Assembly: GCA_036583965.1 (NCBI GenBank)
Contig: JAZBQD010000034.1
Coordinates: forward strand, 7,576,540 to 7,640,539
Source of the DNA: Prunella strophiata
Taxonomy: Eukaryota; Chordata; Aves; Passeriformes; Prunellidae
DNA: 64,000 nucleotides
Reading direction: 5' to 3'
The position numbers and the translations under genes are program-made. Every line of letters begins with the position of its first letter. Positions within the stretch are counted from its first letter, which is position 1. The notes below the pieces were generated by a model. It was not told the origin of the DNA and searched no databases. It saw only the letters and a list, made by a program, of their open reading frames with translations. Of this stretch, positions 56,703 through 64,000 are shown piece after piece.

Positions 56703-58740
56703 ATCCAAGTGTATCAGCATCACTTACCATGGGATTAGAAAGGTTCCTGGAAGTCACTGGCTATGCACTCTGGAGCAGATGCTCGGATGCTGGCTCTGGA
56801 CCTCCCCAGCTCCTGGAAAAACATCTCCTGATGGCATTGTGGAAGATCACACACTAAGGTAACAGACCTTTTGAGTGATCAGGCCACTGGTGGTTACATT
56901 TATCAACATGAAGTTCACTTCCCTTCTGCATCTCTATAAAACAAGTATCATTATATTGTTATTTTGTAGATTAATATCCTTTTGAACACACAAATGACTG
57001 GTTTACCCCTAGTTATGTGACTCGATGGCAGTGCTTTATTCACACCTGGGGGCTCTCCATCTCCATGTGTCCTAACCACAGCAGTCCCAGCTCCTTCACT
57101 GACACAATACACATTACTGTATTGGTAGAGCACCAAAAAAATCATGCTTTGAGGCAAACTGTTACATGGATATATTTATTACATTGCAATCTTAGCAATT
57201 TTAAATATAAACATTCATATCTGGAGAGCAGAATATTGCAAATTCAGTATTATCCAATATGTTCATAGCAGCATCAGCTTCCTAAGAAACAAAATATTTA
57301 GGAAGACAGAGAAGGAATTACAAACAAGTTACACCCTCATTTATCCACCATCTGACCCAAACATAGAACTGCAGCTGTGAAACAGATATTGAAGTCACCA
57401 AAAGTGACCTTGAAGACGTCAGTGATTTCAAGACTGAAGAATGTTTTTGTACCTGATTCCCCACATGGTTTTCATGTGCCAAGGTGAGGTTAACTAACAG
57501 TCACAAGCCTGGAGAGGGCAGAGGGTTGATGTATCTGCATTACCTGACAGAGAGAGTTTTGATAACAACACTTGGCACTTGTATAGCATTTACCACTTGC
57601 CCAGCTCCTCACAAGACAGGCAAGGAGTGCTCCTGGATGTGCTACAGCTGTGGAGCGTCAGGGAGAGGGATGGAAGCGACTCTGCCAAGGCCATTCAGTG
57701 AGCAAGAGGCAGTGAAGAGAGTGGAATTTGTCAGCCCCTGACTTCCAATTCCACATCAGTCTGGTGGCTCATGCTGCTCCTCTGTGGCTCCCTAAGGAAG
57801 TTTTACAGGTGACTGATTGGTTAACAAGTCCCAGCCTGTGCAACTACAGTGGGTGTGTGCACCATTGAAAAGAGGTCAACCCATCTGTTCCCCTTGTAAT
57901 GCCCATTTTAGTTTAAGGGAAACCAAACATTTCTCTCATCTTGTTCCTCTCAGAATAATGTGTCAGCTGAAGACACCTTGGCACAGCTGCACTTTGCTCT
58001 GAAGCAGTAGAAATCAGAAGCAATCGCTACAGGAGCAGCTTTCATTTCTTTCCTGAGGGAGAGCACTGATCTTTTGAGAGGAAAAAAGGATGGATATGTT
58101 TTCACACAAACTGATCAAACTACTTTTCATTTTAAATGAATGCAAGACTGACTGAAAGTCTCAGGTGTACTAATTTTTTTTCAACAAAGTCATCCAGGTG
58201 TACACCAGAAAGCTAGAAGCTAATAAGATTGTTATCCAGGAACATCAGGAGGCATTTTCCTTCCCTGACAGGCCTTCACTTCCACCAGCTAAGAGCAAGA
58301 GCACTTACAGTGACATCTGAAAGGACTTGTAAACATCATGAGACAAGCATCTCTGCTATTTCCCATTAAAACAGTCCTTTCTCCTGCACCCCAGGAAGCC
58401 AACAAGGAAAACCAAGCCTCCTCCATCCCTACCTCAAAAGGGCAAATTTGCTTAGTTCCTTCTTCTCCCACTGGGTTTCCTCTGCAAAATGTTAAGAGGC
58501 AGGATCAAACATGTCAGTCATTACGGATGGAGCCTGGCAGAGATTCCAGGGGCAGTTCAGGTGCTGTGAAATGATCACAGCACAAGGGAGGCTGCACTCA
58601 AGAGCTGGCTCAGCATCCTCCCCTTCATCTACAGAGCTCAACTGCCCAGTGCTGGCAGAATTGTGCCCAAGGCACAGGCTAGAAAACCCCTTACCATGTC
58701 AAGGAGTTATCACCACCAGAGTAATTCCTCTCCCCTCCTT
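56703..58740. other. Intergenic or distal LSM11 3' region, nothing specific
   Basis: Unique sequence that becomes A-rich on the + strand. TTTATT (AATAAA on the - strand) occurs at 57035-57040 and 57175-57180 and could be a distal LSM11 poly(A) signal. No protein or RNA gene is recognised. Confidence 0.45.
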
Positions 58741-58957
58741 TGCCTAATCTAACACTACTCTTGCCATCTAACACTACTCTCAGTCAGTGTGAAGCCATTC
58801 CCCCTTGTCCTGGCACTCCAGGCCCTTGTCAAGTCTCTCTCCATCTTTCTTGTAAGCTCCCTTCAGGTACTTGAAGGCTGCAATTAGGTCACTCCAAAGC
58901 TTCTCTTCTCCAGGCTGAACAATCCCAACTCTCTCAACCTTTCCTGGTTTGCAATAC
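58741..58957 (-). mobile_element. CR1 LINE fragment, - strand, with internal duplication
   Basis: AGCCATTCCCCCTTGTCCTG, CTCTCTCCATCTTTCTTGTA, CTTCAGGTACTTGAAGGCTG, TTCTCTTCTCCAGGCTGAAC and CAACTCTCTCAACCTTTCCT match the reverse complement of an internal CR1 3' segment. At its left edge ATCTAACACTACTCT is repeated (58747-58761, 58766-58780). Confidence 0.9.
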
Positions 58958-61900
58958 TTTAATTACAATCAGAATTTCACAAATTCTGTTAAAACTTACT
59001 TTTCCAATACTATTTCTAGTCAGCAGCAGCCTTTCCTAATGTTCTAATGGACTGTTTTAGGATTGCTATTAGTACAAACTTGAATTTTTAAGCCAATGTC
59101 AAGAAGCAAAAGCATGAACTGAAGTAGTTCTGGGCTGCAGGTGCTGCAGACCTCAGCATTCATATTTTACACTTGGCAGTGCAGGCAGGAGAGAAAACAT
59201 CCTCATATTAATTGGCAGTATTTGTAGTTATGCTCTGAGGCAGACACTGGCATATACCTGAGCAGCTTCTCAGGCAAGAGCTGTCCTGGCTGAGGGAATC
59301 ACTGCATCACCTCTGAAAAGCTGCAGGACTCTGCCTTCCAGTTGTATCCAGTGGCAGAGCTTGCAGTGTGAGTTGGTGCTTATAACTCTGATCTGTTTAA
59401 TCAAAGACAGGAAGTTTACCTGGAGATAAACATCTTCATAAATTCAGTGTTTTCAGTCTGCTGTCCCTGCTCCATTTTCTTTCAAGATTCTGGATCAAAT
59501 AATTTACTCCTGTCTCACTTAGGTCAGTGCCAGTAAGAAACAGAAAAGCAGAGTGTGAGCAGAATGTGAAATTCAATAAAAATTACACACCTTTTTTCTC
59601 TGCCTCTTTTTATCCTGCACACCTCTTCACCCAGTGATTCACAGGTGCAAGTGGGTGACTGCAACAACAAACTAGGAAAACCTAGCACTTTGTGAAAGAA
59701 AATAAATAACAAAATTATTTTTTAAAAGTTAAAAAAAATGTTTACTCCAAAAAGCAATATTATCCAAGATAAATAATTCTTCTGACCAAATAATTCCAAA
59801 ACTCTAAAGAGTATGAAAATCAAGAATAGCCAAAGGGTCTCTGGATACAAAACTAGATGGGGTAACATTCCTTAGGGAAGGGTAAAAACCAGTGGTCACT
59901 CAGGCCTGTTCCTGCTGAGGGAATGCTGCAGAGGAAACAATGAATCCAAACACTGGAGGAGAAGAAGCAGATGGAAAACAGCACTCACTGATTAATTCAG
60001 CAATCACCTGCAGAGGACATGCTAAGTACTTCACTCTAGGTCAGAAAAAACCCTTCCAGGTAATTAACAAGCTGGACAAGTCAGTTGAGAGAAGGAACCA
60101 AACCCACACATTTTTATAAGCTTTTTTCCCCTTTGGCCTTACCTTTTCTACAACCACAGTCTAAGGAGTGTTTGATAAAAATGAAGCACCTGTGCAAAAA
60201 CATTTCCTAAGAAATAAAACCAGAAATGAGAAATTATTTTAAACTTCCTCAAATTATCCCAATGCTTCTTTGAAGTTATTACAGAAAACTGCTCCCTGCA
60301 GTAACTGGGTACCTCACCCCAACAGACTTTAAGAACCACTGCTGAGCACCAGGCTGAGCACAGTCCCAGAAACACAGGACAGGTGGCACCTGTGGATCCT
60401 TTCTAGGGAGGTTTTCATCTCTGCCCAAAGCTTTTTCACTCTTGTGTTGCTCTCTCTTTCTTACTCTTCATTCCTGAGCACAAAGACTTTGTTGTGTTTG
60501 TGCTCACAGCATCACTGCAGCAAGACAGGAAGGGCTGGGAGCCCTTTTTTTGAACAAAAAATTTTATGTTGAGTTTGGAAAAGGAAAACCATAGAAAGAA
60601 ACAACCAGAAACAATTTTAAAAACCACAAAAAACCATTTGGTTCCAAAGGTTGTTTTTGTTTTCTTTTTTTTTTTTTTTTAAACAGATTTAGGAGAATAC
60701 TTCAGTGAGGTAGAAGAACCCATTTCAGAACATGACATTCAATTTTATTTAAAGAGCAATGTTATCTGAAGTATTGAACAAGCAAGTGACAACACACCTA
60801 CAGGATCACTTGCTTCATCACAATCACGATGCTTGAAAGAGACAAAATTCATAAGACAGCATTTTAATAATGCATTTTAAAAATAAACAATGCCAGAAAA
60901 AGTGGGAAAAGGAAGACATTTTGGAAGATCTGAAGTTGTAGAAGAGGAAGCAGCAGTATTTAGGAAGCAGCTTGGAAATAATGAGAAAGGTAGACAGGAA
61001 AGTAGGAAACAAAAGAAGAACCAACAAATTCATTAAATCTAAATTGGAAGAGAGCAGTTTAACCAACTTCACATGAGAGGAGGAGCATTTTAACAATGAG
61101 GTAGTGCAAAAAACGTAGATGAACTATAATCCTTAACTAGGTTTGCTCACCAAGGTGATGATTCTGGAAGAACAGGTCAGGGATGATGTAAAAATCAAGG
61201 CACAAACTCAAGCACCAGCATTTCTCATAAAACGTAAACAAAGAAACTCGTAGATGTGAAGCAACAAACATCTGTAAGGTTTCAGGGAAAAACCCTTTAT
61301 GAAACACTGAGACTTCCAGCAGCAACTGAGAACTTGGGGAAGTGTCAATCGACAGGAAGGGCAGCACAGCCACAAAAACATTCATAGTAGTTGTATCTTA
61401 GTTAATGCACAAGGCATAAACTAGGCAGACAAATAGAATTAAGAATATGACGTGAAGAAAATCAAGAATTCAATGAGCTGTCGCTGTATGTCAGCCTGAG
61501 GGTGATCTGACACCCTTTGGTCAAATATGAAAGAAAGAGGAGAGGTCAGAACCAGTGGCCTTTGGTACTAATAGAAAAGGCAGAGAGGAGTCACCCCAAT
61601 CAGCTGAAATAAGAACAAAGCTGCCAGGAAACAGATAGGAAAATCCCCACAACCATAAGGAAGAAAATATTCACTTGCAATAAAAGCTGCTGAGAAGTCA
61701 GGAGCAGAGATAAGCACCTTGTTTCTAGCTTCACATGTTTCTGATGATTTGTGAAGGTTCTGGTTAGTACACAGAAAGCCAACCAGGAAAGGGTGCAGAA
61801 AGCCAGGACAACAAGAACAGTCTTTGTAAACCAGAGTTTAGAATGTCCTGAGGAGACAAAGTACTGACAGGAGAAAGGGAAAAAAATAGAAGAAAAAAAT

Positions 61901-63703
61901 AGAAGAAAAACTGCAGAGCACATGAACACAAACATCAACAGTAAAGAAGGGAGGGGAAACAAGAACCTTCATGAGAAGAATCTTTTCAGTGCCTAGTTTC
62001 AGTTCACATAGGGATGGGATTACAGCAGTAAAGCAACATTTCAGAAGAAGCTGAAAAGAGTATTTAATTTTTTTCTTTTCTTTTTTTCCCTTGATGAAAT
62101 TATTTTGCCTCAACAGTACTTTTTATTCTGTCCCAGGCTGAACTTGGCTTTGAGCTCAGTGGCTGAGCTCATCAAGCTCCATGTCATATGAAATGTTGAC
62201 ATAAGTTTCAAGCTCCCCCAGAGGCAAACAGCTGCTTTGTGTGTCCAGAATGCCTGCTAAATGATTTCTGTGATTCACCCAAACACCAGACATATCCCTA
62301 ACGACCAAGCAAGCAGAATGCTGCATCTGCAGCAACAGAAATCCATGTCACCCACAGTACAGCCACTCAATTTGAGAACTAGGGCATCTATATGCAATGC
62401 AAGTCCTGCAGTAAAGCAATTTCCCAACTTCAGCTTAAACACTCAGAGCTGCTGCAAAGCACAAGGCAGTTGAGATGAATACAGAATAGCAGCATGAAAT
62501 CTCTTTGACAACAAAGGGAACAGGCTACATAATGGAACAGCTTCATTTACCCTCAAACTTCTGCAGGTAGGGTTTTTGGAAAGCAGTTTATACCTGCAAA
62601 CCCTGGCCTGACCTGCAATAATTCAACAGCCTTGCTAAAATGAAACACTGATGAGTTGAGTTTGACTTCTGTAGTTCAAAACCTTTTCAGGCACATCTCC
62701 AAAGCTCAGCTGGAATTAGATGATGCATCCCTCACATGGACAGGAAAGACCCATGAAGATTCCTGCTCCATGGGAACTGCTGGAGACAGAGCAGCTCTGC
62801 TTTCAATAGAGGGAGCCTGAAAGGTGTTTTAATACAGGACAGGTGTGCTCAGCACAAACACACCTGAGAAAAACCCAATCTTTGCCAGCTTCACTCTTAC
62901 ACTAAGTAGCAAGTGAGTGAAATATAAAAGGATAGTTTTCCATCTTCACCCACAGATGAACTCCAAACAGGGAGGTCTCTGAGTCAGCTACATCATCTGC
63001 TTGCTGGTGACATAGGGCCAAAGCACAGCATTACAAAAAGAGCCTAAGCTTTGATACTGGAAACAAGTTACCGTCCTGCCATCACCCACACTAAAAGAAT
63101 ACTTTACAATTAAGAGGTTTTCTATCACACAGAGCATTACAGAGCTAACTATGGCAAAGAGGCCAGCAGCCATCAGCAGGATATCACTCCAGTGTTTTAT
63201 AAACTATTTCAAAATGACTGTCAGAATTATGTCTGGAAAAGAGGACATCCATGTAACAGCAGCAGATAAACTGTTGGTTTCATTAGCAATTTCCTCTTGA
63301 TATTACTCAGAATGTGCAAAAGAGCATTTCTGATTTATTGCAGGTCCAGATCTTATCCTTAAATGTGTGCCACAAGTAGCTCCTGTAACAGAGTACACCA
63401 AAATTCTCTTACAACCCTCTCCATTTAGCTTCTTTTTAAGAAACAGTGGGATCTGTGCTTAACTCCCTCATATCACAGAAACTGCATTGCTGACCTTCTC
63501 CTGAGACCCTCAACAGGGATCTAAGGAGGCTGCTTTGGCATCAAGCCCAGGATGCTCAAGTTACAATTCTTTCCCCTCCCTTGGGGTGGCAATGGGAAAC
63601 CAGCCACGGTACCATCCTACTCAATGACAACTCTAAATAGCAATGGGAGCTGCAGCAGCAAGTCATGCTATCAAATAAATACGCTGACAAAGGCTCAGCC
63701 AAG
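58958..63703 (-). other. LSM11: Probable LSM11 3' UTR / downstream region
   Basis: No protein frame is recognised. The sequence is consistently A-rich on the + strand, so T-rich on the - strand, as expected for transcribed non-coding sequence of a - strand gene. AATAAA signals on the - strand lie at 63334-63339, 62122-62127 and 60744-60749. How far the UTR really extends is unknown. A 16-T run lies at 60665-60680, and 60850-62000 is unusually purine-rich on the + strand. Confidence 0.4.
63334..63339 (-). terminator. LSM11: Candidate poly(A) signal AATAAA for LSM11
   Basis: TTTATT on the + strand is AATAAA on the - strand, about 365 nt after the LSM11 stop. It is the first canonical hexamer downstream. 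The region beyond it is only moderately GT-rich, so further sites may be used. Confidence 0.4.
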
Positions 63704-64000
63704 TCAATGTGCTAAATGGACAAGCAAGACATTCTCTCCTCGAATAAAGATCTGGTTTATGTGGCGTGTGAACACCTGCTGGTAATCCACCTTGGGCCGC
63801 CTTCTCCTCCGGGACTGGCTCCTGGCCCGGGCCCCACCAGCACTGGCCCCCTCTGTGTGGGCAGTCCTGCTGCCCACATCAGCTTCACTTCTGTCACCTG
63901 GGGTCTTCTTCTCTCCAGCTCTGCCCAAGTGTTTCTGCCTCTCACGCTCCTCTTCTGCTCTCCCTCGTCTGGATCCAGCCTTCAAACTCAGCATCTGAGA
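63704..64000 (-). CDS. LSM11: LSM11 (U7 snRNA-associated Sm-like protein), C-terminal 98 codons, continues beyond the window
   Basis: LSM11 replaces an Sm protein in the U7 snRNP ring and, with FLASH, recruits the cleavage machinery for replication-dependent histone pre-mRNAs in the nucleus (family knowledge). On the - strand the frame is open from the window edge to TGA at 63704-63706. It ends [40 protein letters not shown] is the Sm2 signature, and the block is almost identical to the vertebrate LSM11 terminus I know. Upstream lies the variable charged insert ([45 protein letters not shown]), also typical of the long spacer between Sm1 and Sm2. The Sm1 motif, N-terminus and other exons lie beyond 64000. 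The gene is convergent with CLINT1, as in mammals. Confidence 0.96.
   Translation of the reverse strand, partial: SQMLSLKAGSRRGRAEEERERQKHLGRAGEKKTPGDRSEADVGSRTAHTEGASAGGARARSQSRRRRRPKVDYQQVFTRHINQIFIRGENVLLVHLAH

Noticed and set aside
60850..62050. Possible endogenous retrovirus, suggested by A/G-rich composition
   Set aside because: No LTR pair, primer-binding site or gag/pol-like frame is visible on either strand; composition alone is not evidence.
1..64000. tRNA, rRNA, snoRNA or miRNA genes, and CRISPR-like spaced repeats
   Set aside because: Reading both strands, I found no cloverleaf with A/B boxes, no recognised RNA family and no regularly spaced direct repeats beyond the simple repeats listed. 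A covariance-model search would be needed to exclude small RNAs fully.

Overview
This window is nuclear genomic DNA from a bird. The evidence is split genes with GT-AG introns, AT-rich introns, several decayed CR1 LINE fragments of the avian type, and two genes that are neighbours in tetrapods. The species cannot be fixed from the sequence alone. There is no bacterial, phage, plasmid or CRISPR content.

Two protein-coding genes are present, pointing at each other. CLINT1 (clathrin interactor 1, also called epsinR or enthoprotin) is on the + strand. Its coding exons 2 to 12 lie at 24828-44879. Exon 1, which by family knowledge encodes about the first 14 residues, must lie upstream of base 1. 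All eleven exons keep one continuous reading frame across GT-AG junctions and predict a protein of about 645 residues. It has an N-terminal ENTH domain (exons 2-5), a basic/acidic linker (6-7), gamma-ear and clathrin-binding motifs (8-10) and a Met/Gln-rich tail (11-12). LSM11, the U7 snRNP Sm-like protein, is on the - strand. Only its last coding segment (63704-64000) is visible, with the conserved Sm2 end.

Layout: 1-24827 is CLINT1 intron 1, with one CR1, small hairpins, a 25-bp duplication and an unexplained GC-rich island at about 21.95-22.21 kb. 24828-44879 holds the exons and introns 2-11. 44880 to about 46245 is the 3' UTR, with two Pumilio-type sites and several poly(A) signals. About 46.25-56.7 kb is intergenic. 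It alternates AT-rich, homeodomain-site-rich blocks that look like conserved non-coding elements with four CpG-rich islands. The last island (55.7-56.18 kb) combines a minisatellite, a 13-fold GGGNNN array and a strong CTCF-type motif. About 56.7-63.7 kb is A-rich on the + strand, the reverse of CLINT1, and is probably 3' UTR or termination region of LSM11.

The genes act in different processes: CLINT1 in clathrin/AP-1 trafficking at the trans-Golgi and endosomes, LSM11 in histone pre-mRNA 3'-end processing. Their link here is positional (convergent). I found no new multi-gene system. The best leads are the CTCF/G-quadruplex island between the convergent genes, the antisense GC-rich open frame in intron 1, and the lineage-specific changes in CLINT1 adaptor-binding motifs.
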